From assembly GCF_028737265.1 (NCBI RefSeq), contig NZ_JAQZAK010000006.1:248001-312000 (forward strand): a stretch of 64,000 nt of DNA, written 5' to 3'. The position numbers were made by a program, and so were the translations under genes. This stretch comes from Actinomycetospora callitridis (lineage in GTDB: Bacteria; Actinomycetota; Actinomycetes; Mycobacteriales; Pseudonocardiaceae). Positions 25,841 to 33,202 of this stretch are shown in pieces. The notes below the pieces were generated by a model, which saw only the letters and a program-made list of their open reading frames with translations, ran no database searches and was not told where the DNA came from. The stretch's first letter is position 1. Each line of letters begins with the position of its first letter.

Positions 25841-27033
25841 CCGTTCGCCTCCATCGGCGTGTGCACCTTGAGGCGCTGGTCGATAGGCGCGTTGATGTCG
25901 ACCGCGGACTCTCCCTCCGTCGAGGCAGCCGTCGGTCGCCACGTGATGTAGGTGCCGTCCTCGAGCAGAACGACCGATCGCCTCTCGTTCACCTGGACAA
26001 CCTGCCCACCTTCCGCCAGCGCGCGGTACACCTCGTCGACCTCCTGGGACGTGTCGAGCTCGCGGGTCGGCACCTTCATCTTCTTCGCACTCCCCGGGCG
26101 CCCGATGAGCACGCCCTCGTTCGCCGCGTGCTCCGCGGCGGTCAGGCCGTTGTAGCGCCCGAGGCGTGGGGCCTGGTCGCCGCCGTCTCCTGGTGCGCCG
26201 GCCGGCACCGCCCCGGCGGCGCGGGTGGCGCGTTCGATCCGTCCGGCAGCGCCGGCGCCGCCGAGGGCGGAGAGTCCCGCGCCGGTGAGCACCTCGCCCG
26301 CCCAGCGGGTGGGGTTGGTGGCCGCCTCGCGCGGGTTCAGTGCCGCCGCGACGGTCTCCGCCGGGTGGGTGACGGCGCGCGCGACGCCGGCGCCGAGGTC
26401 CTCCCACCCCTGGGCCGCGGCAGCAGGCTCGACGAGGAAGCGGGTGGGGTTGACCTGCCAGAGGAACTGTCCCGTCGCGGAGAGTTCCGACCATGCCCCG
26501 CCGGCGAGGTCGCCGAGGAAGCCCCCGAGCTGCTGGGCCACCGACGGCGTCGGTGGGGCGAGATCGCGGGCCTGCCCCACGAGGGTCGCGGCGCGGTCGC
26601 CGGCCGCGAGAACCTCGGTGCGGGCGGCGCGCAGCCGGTCCAGCGCAGCGACGCGACCGCCCTCACCCGGATCGGGGATGTCGACGGTGCGCGGTTGGGC
26701 ACTCAGCCGCTGCGCGGTGTTCCACTCCTGGACGGCGGTCGCGGCCTCGTCGCGGGACCGTTCGAGGACGTCGGCGTACTCAGCCAGGGCGTCGGCCGCC
26801 TCCAGGAACGCCTCGCCCGTTCCGGTCCACAGCGGCGGCACCGGATCGAACACCCGGCGGAAGGAGTCGGCCGCCTCGCCCTGCCAGTCGCCGGTGTCGA
26901 TGCGGCGCAGCCCGTCGCCCGCGCCGATCAGTGCAGACCCGAGCCGCGACATCATCGCCTGGACGGCTCGGACCCCGGCGGGGTCGCCGGGCAGGAGCGC
27001 GGCCGGGTCCGCGGTCTCGCCGAGCTCGGCCAC
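25837..27033 (-). CDS. T7SS-signal polymorphic toxin
   Basis: 398 residues. Residues 1-110 match the putative T7SS-secretion signal domain: ADPAALLPGDPAGVRAV, then a GLRRIDTGDWQGEAADSF helix-turn-helix with the W-x-G motif (W50-Q-G52). A helical linker (110-290) leads to a C-terminal domain of about 106 residues starting RYNGLTAAEH and ending near AVDIN...KVHTP. The C-terminal region has lower GC and a DGTYITWRP strand pattern seen at the ends of several polymorphic toxin domains; the toxin type is not identified. GTG at 27033, seven bases after the upstream stop. Expected export through a type VII (ESX) system, encoded elsewhere. Confidence 0.75.
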   Translation of the reverse strand: MAELGETADPAALLPGDPAGVRAVQAMMSRLGSALIGAGDGLRRIDTGDWQGEAADSFRRVFDPVPPLWTGTGEAFLEAADALAEYADVLERSRDEAATAVQEWNTAQRLSAQPRTVDIPDPGEGGRVAALDRLRAARTEVLAAGDRAATLVGQARDLAPPTPSVAQQLGGFLGDLAGGAWSELSATGQFLWQVNPTRFLVEPAAAAQGWEDLGAGVARAVTHPAETVAAALNPREAATNPTRWAGEVLTGAGLSALGGAGAAGRIERATRAAGAVPAGAPGDGGDQAPRLGRYNGLTAAEHAANEGVLIGRPGSAKKMKVPTRELDTSQEVDEVYRALAEGGQVVQVNERRSVVLLEDGTYITWRPTAASTEGESAVDINAPIDQRLKVHTPMEANG

Positions 27034-27040
27034 GTCCGGC

Positions 27041-27349
27041 TCACCGGCCCCAGCGGAACCGTTCGGCGGCCAGGTCCTCGGCGCTCGCGTAGGCCCTCGC
27101 GGCCTCGTCGAGACCGCGGGCGAGGGCGTTGCCGTCGTCGGTGAGGTTGGCCAGGCCGTGGGACCAGCGAGCACAGAAGTCGGCCGTGACCACCCCGAGC
27201 ATGTCGTGGCCGAACACGGCGGGCGTCGTCCCGAGATCACCGACGTCGTGCGCGGCGAGCTCGTCCATGACGGCCTCCACCCCGTGGGCGGCGTCGAGCA
27301 GCGCCTGCATCACCACCCGCACGTCCGGCACGACGAGGACGCTAGGCAC
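27041..27349 (-). CDS. ESX/WXG100-like small helical protein
   Basis: About 102 residues from GTG at 27349; ATG at 27310 and a TTG at 27397 are alternatives. Predicted helical hairpin with an FCARWSHGLANL turn similar to the W-x-G region of WXG100-type proteins. Directly upstream of the T7SS-signal toxin (seven-base gap), where secretion-partner proteins usually sit. It may form a heterodimer with the toxin N-terminus for secretion (inference). Confidence 0.65.
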   Translation of the reverse strand: MPSVLVVPDVRVVMQALLDAAHGVEAVMDELAAHDVGDLGTTPAVFGHDMLGVVTADFCARWSHGLANLTDDGNALARGLDEAARAYASAEDLAAERFRWGR

Positions 27350-27408
27350 CGGCGCCGTCCCGTGGGTGCGCTTTCGACGGACCCGCTCCCGGCACAATCC
27401 GGGGCGTC

Positions 27409-27843
27409 ATGGATGAGAGGACGGCGCGGACCGGGGACTACGGGCGCGCGATCCTGCGCGTCCCGGACCTCGGGCTCGTCCTGCGACCGCGGCCGCCCGG
27501 GACGGTGCGCGGGACGTTCCCGTTCGATGAGCCTGCGCACGTCGTCACCGCGTACAACCCGGGCGCCGAGCGTCCCGGGGACGCCGAGAACGCTGCGCGG
27601 CAGGCCCGCCTCGAGGCCGACCTCGACGCCCGGGGCCTGCGCCGGTGGACCACGGTGGCGAGCGCCGAGGACGGGTCATCGGCGGAGGTCGGCGCGCTGG
27701 TGGTCGGCCTCGACGACGCCGTGGCCTGCGCGTTCGCCGCGGCCTGGGGCCAGGACGCCGTGTTCCGCTGGAGCCCGTCGGCGTGGACCGTACTCGCCTG
27801 CGACGATGCGCCCTCGATGGACCTGGGGTGGGAGATCGTGTGA
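27409..27843 (+). CDS. DUF3293 domain protein
   Basis: 144 residues with the DUF3293 signature HVVTAYNPGAERPGDAENAA followed by RQARLEADLDARGL. Function of the family unknown. A CACAAT hexamer lies ten bases before the ATG and no ribosome site is evident. Stop overlaps the kinase GTG (GTGA), so the two are co-expressed. Confidence 0.85.
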   Translation: MDERTARTGDYGRAILRVPDLGLVLRPRPPGTVRGTFPFDEPAHVVTAYNPGAERPGDAENAARQARLEADLDARGLRRWTTVASAEDGSSAEVGALVVGLDDAVACAFAAAWGQDAVFRWSPSAWTVLACDDAPSMDLGWEIV

Positions 27844-29177
27844 CCGAGCACTTCGGGCCCTACGAGCTCATCGAGCTCCTCGGGCGCGGCGGCATGGGCG
27901 AGGTGTGGCGGGCCGTCGACACCCGCAAGGGGCGGACCGTCGCGCTCAAGCGCCTGCCGGCGGAGATGACCGGTGAGCGCGAGTTCGAGGACCGGTTCCG
28001 GCGCGAGGCCCACGCCGCCGCACGTCTCAACGACCCGCACGTCATCCCCATCCACGACTTCGGCGAGATCGAGGGACGGCTCTTCCTCGACATGCGGCTG
28101 GTGGCCGGCGACGACCTCGGGGCCGTGGTCGAGAAGGAGGGCGCCCTCGAGCCGGCGCGGGCGGTCTCGGTGCTCGAGCAGGTCGCGTCCGCGCTCGACG
28201 CCGCCCACGACGAGGGGCTCGTGCACCGCGACGTCAAGCCGTCGAACATCCTGCTCACGCCGTCGAAGGGCACCGCGGCGCCGCGGGACTTCGTCTACCT
28301 CATCGACTTCGGCATCGCGACCGGCGCCGCCCTGGGCACGCGGCTGACCCAGACCGGCCTCGCCATCGGCACGGCCGCCTACATGGCTCCGGAGCGGTTC
28401 ACCGACGGCGTCGACGCCGACCGTCGGATCGACGTCTACGCGCTCGGCTGCGTCCTCCACGAGATGCTCACCGGCCGCGCCGCCTTCGCGGGCCGCGACT
28501 TCGCGAGCCTGATGTACCAGCACCTCAACACCGCGCCCACGGCTCCGTCGCGGATCACGAGCGGGTTGCCGGCCGGGTTCGACGAGGTCGTGGCGCGGGC
28601 GCTGGCCAAGGACCCGGACGACCGCTGGAGCCGGGCGGGCGACCTGCCCGAGGCCGCGCGCCGCGTCCTCGCGCCCACCCGTCCCACGCCGCAGGGACGC
28701 GCCGAGACCCAGGTGCCGCCGCGTCCGGCGCCACCGGTCGACCGCCCGGTCCCGCAGGCGGGCGCGGCACCGCCGATCCGTCCCGCGACCGCCTTCGGAC
28801 CGCCCGCCTTCGCCCAGCCGTGGCAGCCGGGCCCACCGCGCTACGCGGCGCCTCCGGTGATGCCGGCCGCGCCGCCCGCCCGGACCGGCGGGCGCACCGC
28901 CGCGGCGATCTGCGCGCTGCCGGTCGCCGCCCTCCTCGCCCTGATCTGCGTGGCCGGCGCGGTCTCGGAGTTCGCGGCGTGCGCCACCCGCGCGACCTCC
29001 TGCGTCGCCGGCGGGAGCGCCCTGCTCGGCGTGCTCACGGCCGTCCTCGGCGCGGTCCTGGCCGGGACGGCCCTGAGTGCGCTCGGGCGTCGGACGACGC
29101 GGCGGGCCGGGCTCGCCTGGGCCGCAGTCGGCGTCGCCTTCGTCCTCCTGATCGTCGCGGCGGCGTTGTCGGCCTGA
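27840..29177 (+). CDS. Hanks-type Ser/Thr protein kinase, membrane-anchored
   Basis: 445 residues. Kinase domain 1-270: Gly loop LGRGGMGEV (14-22), catalytic Lys37, HRDVKPSN (129-136), DFG (156-158) and an APERF motif. A Pro-rich linker (280-345) is followed by several C-terminal hydrophobic helices. There is no PASTA or other extracellular sensor after the membrane segments, unlike PknB. Coupled to the DUF3293 gene by a GTGA overlap. Substrates unknown. Confidence 0.93.
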   Translation: MTEHFGPYELIELLGRGGMGEVWRAVDTRKGRTVALKRLPAEMTGEREFEDRFRREAHAAARLNDPHVIPIHDFGEIEGRLFLDMRLVAGDDLGAVVEKEGALEPARAVSVLEQVASALDAAHDEGLVHRDVKPSNILLTPSKGTAAPRDFVYLIDFGIATGAALGTRLTQTGLAIGTAAYMAPERFTDGVDADRRIDVYALGCVLHEMLTGRAAFAGRDFASLMYQHLNTAPTAPSRITSGLPAGFDEVVARALAKDPDDRWSRAGDLPEAARRVLAPTRPTPQGRAETQVPPRPAPPVDRPVPQAGAAPPIRPATAFGPPAFAQPWQPGPPRYAAPPVMPAAPPARTGGRTAAAICALPVAALLALICVAGAVSEFAACATRATSCVAGGSALLGVLTAVLGAVLAGTALSALGRRTTRRAGLAWAAVGVAFVLLIVAAALSA

Positions 29178-29183
29178 GGTCGG

Positions 29184-29189
29184 CAGGAT
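29184..29189 (+). promoter_or_regulatory. -10-like element of a leaderless promoter
   Basis: CAGGAT, seven bases before the ATG at 29197. The hexamer contains an alternative ATG (29188), which would then be upstream of the transcription start. Confidence 0.5.
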
Positions 29190-29196
29190 GGGTGCC

Positions 29197-29610
29197 ATGA
29201 GCGACACGCGTTCCTGGAACGACAAGGTCATCGACGAGTTCCGTGCCAACGAGGGCCGCGTGGGCGGCCCGTTCGAGGGCGCCCCGCTGCTGTTGCTGCA
29301 CCACATCGGCGCCAAGTCGGGCACCGAGCGCGTGACGCCGATGATGTACCAGGCCGTCGGCGACGACCTCGCCGTCTTCGCGTCGTACGCGGGCGAGGAC
29401 GTGCACCCGGCCTGGTACCACAATCTGATCGCGAACCCGGACGTCACGGCCGAGGTCGGCACCGAGACCGTCGCGCTCCACGCCCGCGACCTGCCCGCCG
29501 ACGAGCGGGCCCCGATCTGGGAGAAGCAGAAGGCGGACTACCCGGGATTCGCCGGCTACGAGCAGAAGACCTCGCGCACCATCCCCGTCGTGCTCCTCGA
29601 ACGCCGCTGA
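29197..29610 (+). CDS. deazaflavin (F420H2)-dependent nitroreductase-like protein (Ddn family)
   Basis: 137 residues. The family signature LLLHHIGAKSGTERVTPMMY and VHPAWYHNLIANPDVT is clear; these residues bind F420. Members reduce quinones or nitro compounds and are typical of actinobacteria making F420. ATG at 29197 is chosen from the leaderless pattern; 29188 would add three residues. Its last base is the first base of the uracil-glycosylase-like gene (TGATG). Confidence 0.93.
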   Translation: MSDTRSWNDKVIDEFRANEGRVGGPFEGAPLLLLHHIGAKSGTERVTPMMYQAVGDDLAVFASYAGEDVHPAWYHNLIANPDVTAEVGTETVALHARDLPADERAPIWEKQKADYPGFAGYEQKTSRTIPVVLLERR

Positions 29611-30341
29611 TGCCACGCCCGGTGTGGAACAAGCTCGCCGACAGGCGCGGCGAGCTGCTCAGCCGTGAGCTGGCCCCGGACGTGCACGCCGAGCGCTGGG
29701 CGCGGCGCTACGACGGCACGGTCGGGCCGCTCAACCGCTGGGTCGACCACGTCCGGGAGACGACCTACGAGAACATCCCTTACTTCGACCCGGCGAGCGC
29801 CGGTGCCGGTGCGCACGTCCTCGTGCTGCTCCAGGACCCGTCGGGCGAGGCGGAGGAGGGCTCGGGTTTCGTCAGCAAGCACAACAACGACCCGACCGCG
29901 CACAACACCAACATCGCGACCGAACGGGCCAAGCTCGGCTACGACATCTCGCTGCACTGGAACGTCGTGCCGTGGTGGGTGGCGAACACCGCGAAGCCGG
30001 TGCGGTCGCTGTGGAAGGAGTCGGTGCGCGCCCAGCCGTACATGGTCGAGCTGCTGGAGATGCTCGACCCGGCGCCGACCGAGGTCATCCTCCTGGGACG
30101 ACCGGCGGCGCGTGCCTGGGACCGCCTCGTCCGCGCCGGCCTGCCCGAGGCGTTGCGCGGGGCGACGGTCCAGACCGCGCCGCACCCGAGCCCGCTGGTC
30201 TTCCCCCGCACCGACGCGGCGACGGGTCGCGGGAACAGCGACCTGATCGTCGAGGCGATGCGCATGGCCGGGCAGCGGGCGCGGGGCGAGAAGGTCCGGC
30301 CTGCGGCGGGTGGGCCCGCGGGTCGGCGGCGCCCGTTCTGA
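29610..30341 (+). CDS. uracil-DNA glycosylase-like family protein
   Basis: 243 residues. VLVLLQDPSGEAEEGSGF near 70-90 resembles the uracil-glycosylase active-site region, and TAPHPSPLVFPR is the downstream HPSP motif. WNVVPWW and ILLGRPAARAW are other conserved blocks. The catalytic role is plausible, but the first motif (QDPSGE) differs from the canonical GQDPYP/GEAPG forms, so activity is not certain. Start overlaps the Ddn-like stop. Confidence 0.82.
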   Translation: MPRPVWNKLADRRGELLSRELAPDVHAERWARRYDGTVGPLNRWVDHVRETTYENIPYFDPASAGAGAHVLVLLQDPSGEAEEGSGFVSKHNNDPTAHNTNIATERAKLGYDISLHWNVVPWWVANTAKPVRSLWKESVRAQPYMVELLEMLDPAPTEVILLGRPAARAWDRLVRAGLPEALRGATVQTAPHPSPLVFPRTDAATGRGNSDLIVEAMRMAGQRARGEKVRPAAGGPAGRRRPF

Positions 30342-30429
30342 GGTGCTTCTTCTCCAAAGCGGGCCGTTGCGGGACGGAGATCTCGCTACCGTGATCCGCG
30401 ACCGGCGCGGCGAGCGGAAGGACGGCCCG

Positions 30430-30840
30430 ATGACCGAGCCCCAACCCCCGCCGCTCCAGGCCGACAGCCCCACCGCGCTGTCCGACGGCCGGGTCGTCGA
30501 GCGGTACCGGCCGCCCGGGGTCGGGGGCGGGGACTTCGCGGTGGACCTGGCCGATGCGCCCCGGGCGATCCGGGGGCTGGAGGAGGCGGCGAGGGAACTC
30601 TTCGATATTCGAAGGGAGGCCGAGCGACTCGGGAAGGTCACGCCGCCCTCGCGGGACCAGGTCAGCCTCGACGCCGCCACCCTGCTCGGGGTCTCCGCCG
30701 TCGGCGGCAACGGGTCCTTCCTCCAAGCGCTGGACCAGGGCATCCAGCAGGTCAACGACCTGATCGCGGGTCTGCGCAGCGCGATGGCCGGATACGGCGG
30801 GGCGGACGCGCAGAGCGCAGCGGCGTTGAGGGAGCCGTGA
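30430..30840 (+). CDS. small helical ESX-associated-like protein
   Basis: 136 residues with a Pro-rich start and a long helical region (GLEEAARELFDIRREAERLG and QALDQGIQQVNDLIAGLRSAM). This resembles proteins that precede DUF3558 lipoproteins in pseudonocardial genomes. No catalytic motif. A possible -10 (TACCGT, about 30388) lies upstream, and the start has only a weak GGAAGGACGG ribosome site. GTGA overlap with the lipoprotein gene. Confidence 0.7.
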   Translation: MTEPQPPPLQADSPTALSDGRVVERYRPPGVGGGDFAVDLADAPRAIRGLEEAARELFDIRREAERLGKVTPPSRDQVSLDAATLLGVSAVGGNGSFLQALDQGIQQVNDLIAGLRSAMAGYGGADAQSAAALREP

Positions 30841-31406
30841 GGCGGGCCCTCCTCCTCGGTGCGGCCGCGGTTCTCGCGATCCTCGGCGGTTGCTCCGCGG
30901 CCCCGACACCCGGCCCCGCGCCAGCCCCTGACCGGTATGGCGCGCCCGTGCCGAGCAGCTCGCTCGACGCGAGCGGCGTCGCCGACCAACCGTGTGGCGT
31001 GCTGCGGGCGGAGCAGCTCGAGGCGGTCGGCCTCGAGCCACGCGGGCAGCTCGATCCGCTCCCGGCCGGACGGCCCGCCTGCGTCTGGGAGGACTCCGCG
31101 TTCACCCGACAGACCTCGGTCGCGCTCTACCCCGATCGCGACTACTTGGTCGACACCTACCGCGCCCGCAGCATGTACCAGCTCTTCGAGCCCGTGACGG
31201 TCGGTGGCCTGCCTGCGGTGCTCCAGCAGACGACCCCCGGAGCGCTGACGTGCACCGTCACCACGGGCATCGCGGTCGGGCAGGCCGCAGACGTCACCGT
31301 CAGCGAGATCGGCGTCGCACCGGGCACGAGGTCGAGGTCCTGTGAGAGGGCCACGCGGGTATCCGAGATGGTGATCGGAAACCTGCCCGCGTCGCCACCG
31401 AAGTGA
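30837..31406 (+). CDS. DUF3558 family lipoprotein
   Basis: 189 residues with a lipoprotein signal ending in the lipobox LGGC (Cys19). Then a Pro-rich spacer and a DUF3558-type domain: PCGVLRAEQLEAVGL, PACVWED, and a late CERA cysteine, giving two likely disulfides. Cell-surface protein of unknown role, common in Pseudonocardiaceae and often beside ESX-like proteins, as here. Coupled on both sides by GTGA overlaps. Confidence 0.88.
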   Translation: MRRALLLGAAAVLAILGGCSAAPTPGPAPAPDRYGAPVPSSSLDASGVADQPCGVLRAEQLEAVGLEPRGQLDPLPAGRPACVWEDSAFTRQTSVALYPDRDYLVDTYRARSMYQLFEPVTVGGLPAVLQQTTPGALTCTVTTGIAVGQAADVTVSEIGVAPGTRSRSCERATRVSEMVIGNLPASPPK

Positions 31407-31990
31407 CCGCGTCGGTCGACGAGTTCGCCGCCTCGCTCGCGTCGCTCCCGCCCTCCGCCGGCGACGCGATCCTGGTCGGCGTCGACGGCTTCTCCGGGGC
31501 CGGTAAGACGGCGTTGTCCGAGGCGCTCGGTCGCCGGGAGGGCATCCAGGTCGTCTCGATCGAGGAGTTCTATCCCGGCTGGGACGGACTCGCGCAGGGT
31601 CCGGCGCGCGCGGTCGACGGGCTCGTCGAGCCGTTGCGGGACCGGCGCACGCCCCGGTGGAGGTCGTGGGACTGGGAGCACGACCGCGAGGGCCCGGAGA
31701 GGGAGCGCCCGCTGCCCGGGCCCGTCGTCGTCCTCGAGGGCTGTGCCGCGGGAGCGCGGGTGCTGCGGGCGCACCAGGCGCTGACGGTGTGGGTCGACGC
31801 CGCACCGCACGAGCGCGAGCGGCGGCTGCGCGATCGGGAGGACTGGCCGGTCTACGCACCACACCGCGAGGCCTGGCAACGCCGCGAACAGGCGCTCGCG
31901 GTGCTGGAAGGGCTGCCGGAGGCCGCCGACGCCCTCGTCCGGTACCACCCGGACGGGCGCCTCGACATGCGTCCGTCACCTCGGGGATGA
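31403..31990 (+). CDS. uridine kinase-like P-loop protein
   Basis: 195 residues. Walker A GFSGAGKT (29-36), then SIEEFYPGWDG, which corresponds to the lid/DDFY region of uridine-kinase-like NTPases, and VVVLEGCAAGARVLR as a Walker-B-like strand. Many actinobacterial copies are annotated simply as uridine kinase family; the substrate is unproven. Start GTG overlaps the lipoprotein stop. Confidence 0.82.
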   Translation: MTASVDEFAASLASLPPSAGDAILVGVDGFSGAGKTALSEALGRREGIQVVSIEEFYPGWDGLAQGPARAVDGLVEPLRDRRTPRWRSWDWEHDREGPERERPLPGPVVVLEGCAAGARVLRAHQALTVWVDAAPHERERRLRDREDWPVYAPHREAWQRREQALAVLEGLPEAADALVRYHPDGRLDMRPSPRG

Positions 31991-32012
31991 GGTCGGATGC
32001 CCCTGCGGTGGG

Positions 32013-32018
32013 TAACGT
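32013..32018 (+). promoter_or_regulatory. -10-like element of a leaderless promoter
   Basis: TAACGT (TANNNT type), seven bases before the GTG at 32026. Confidence 0.5.
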
Positions 32019-32025
32019 CCCGCAC

Positions 32026-33090
32026 GTGACCGCGACGACCGAGGACACCGCACCGACGACACCGGACGTGTCCCCCGGCGACGTGGAGCGCTGGCGCGAG
32101 GTCGCCCAGTGGAAGGACCGGTCGCTGCAGAGCTCGTCCGGCATGCTCAGCCCGGTCCTCAACGGCCTCGCCGGCGTCCGCGGAGAGATCACGTCGTTCC
32201 TGCGCCGGGTCCCGGGCGTCTCCCAGGTGGACGACAGCGTCCAGGGGATGATGCACCAGCTCGCCGCCGCGGGCGCGGGTGCGGGCGCGGCGACGCTGCG
32301 GCGGGAGACGGTCTTCGCGGACTTCCGGGCGCTGGGCCATGACGTCACGGATTTCAAGGACATCCGGAAGCTCGACATCGCGCAGGTCGAGGCGGCAATG
32401 CCTCGCCTCGACATCGGCTACACGGTGTTCGCGGGCATCCAGGGCGGGATCACCGGCTTCCTGTCCGGCGCGGGCATCACCGCCGCCGCCGGCGGGACCA
32501 ACGGCGCCGGCATCGGCAGCCTGCCCGGCATCGCGGTGACGGTGGCGACCTTCACCGGCGACACGCTCATCACCGTGGCCTCCTGCACGCGGGCCGTCGC
32601 GCACGTCGCGGCCTACTACGGCTACGACGTCACCAAGCGCTCCGAGCAGATCATCGCGCTGGCGGTGCTCGCGGTCGGGCTGTCGTCCGACGAGGACGCA
32701 CCCGGCGCGTACCAGGAGCTCACCGAGCTCATCACGGCGAAGACCGAGGAGAACCAGAAGCGCAAGCAGCAACAGGCGCAGATCAAGCGCCTCGGGCAGG
32801 CCGTGTACAACCGCCTGCTGGCCCAGATCGGGCAGAAGGAACTCGCGCAGCTCGTGCCGGTGCTCGGGATCGGGGTCGGGGCGGTGCTCTCGGCGCGGCT
32901 GCTGGCCACCGTCGTCGACACCGCCGAACACCTCTACCGCGAGCGCTTCCTGCACGACAAGTACGAGCTGCCGTTCGGCGTCGACCTGCCGTTCGACCCG
33001 GCGACCTACCGGCCCTACGTCGACGGCGAGCCCGACGACGGTGGCGACGACGCGGACGACGAGGGCGACGAGATCTTCGCCGGCGCCTGA
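32026..33090 (+). CDS. EcsC family protein
   Basis: 354 residues. Contains an EcsC-like region with Gly/Ala-rich amphipathic helices (VFAGIQGGITGFLSGAGIT, GIGSLPGIAVTVATFTGDTL) and VLGIGVGAVLSARLLATVVDTAEHLYRERFL. The C-terminus is strongly acidic. EcsC has no defined biochemical role. GTG at 32026 is chosen for the TAACGT hexamer seven bases upstream; ATG at 31987, overlapping the kinase stop as ATGA, would add 13 residues. Convergent with the large helicase gene. Confidence 0.82.
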   Translation: MTATTEDTAPTTPDVSPGDVERWREVAQWKDRSLQSSSGMLSPVLNGLAGVRGEITSFLRRVPGVSQVDDSVQGMMHQLAAAGAGAGAATLRRETVFADFRALGHDVTDFKDIRKLDIAQVEAAMPRLDIGYTVFAGIQGGITGFLSGAGITAAAGGTNGAGIGSLPGIAVTVATFTGDTLITVASCTRAVAHVAAYYGYDVTKRSEQIIALAVLAVGLSSDEDAPGAYQELTELITAKTEENQKRKQQQAQIKRLGQAVYNRLLAQIGQKELAQLVPVLGIGVGAVLSARLLATVVDTAEHLYRERFLHDKYELPFGVDLPFDPATYRPYVDGEPDDGGDDADDEGDEIFAGA

Positions 33091-33156
33091 CCGCGGCCGC
33101 GACCTTCGCGGAGCGTGACCTCGCGGCCTGAGTGCCCGCGGTGATCGACGGAAGAA

Positions 33157-33195
33157 TACGGACACTGGGTGTCAGCGACGTGCCGCCGCTGACCC
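33157..33195. repeat. 39-bp intergenic repeat, copy 1
   Basis: Aligns without gaps to 45541-45579 with 32 of 39 identical bases. The 3' part has GTCAGCG / CGCTGAC arms able to form a hairpin. It lies seven bases downstream of the helicase stop (minus strand), so it may be a terminator-bearing repeat. Confidence 0.6.
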
Positions 33196-33202
33196 CAAAC
33201 CC

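Noticed and set aside
30600..30614. CTTCGATATTCGAAG palindrome resembling the 17488/25455 hairpins
   Set aside because: It lies inside a coding region (ELFDIRRE) and lacks the ACG...CGT arms; likely coincidence.
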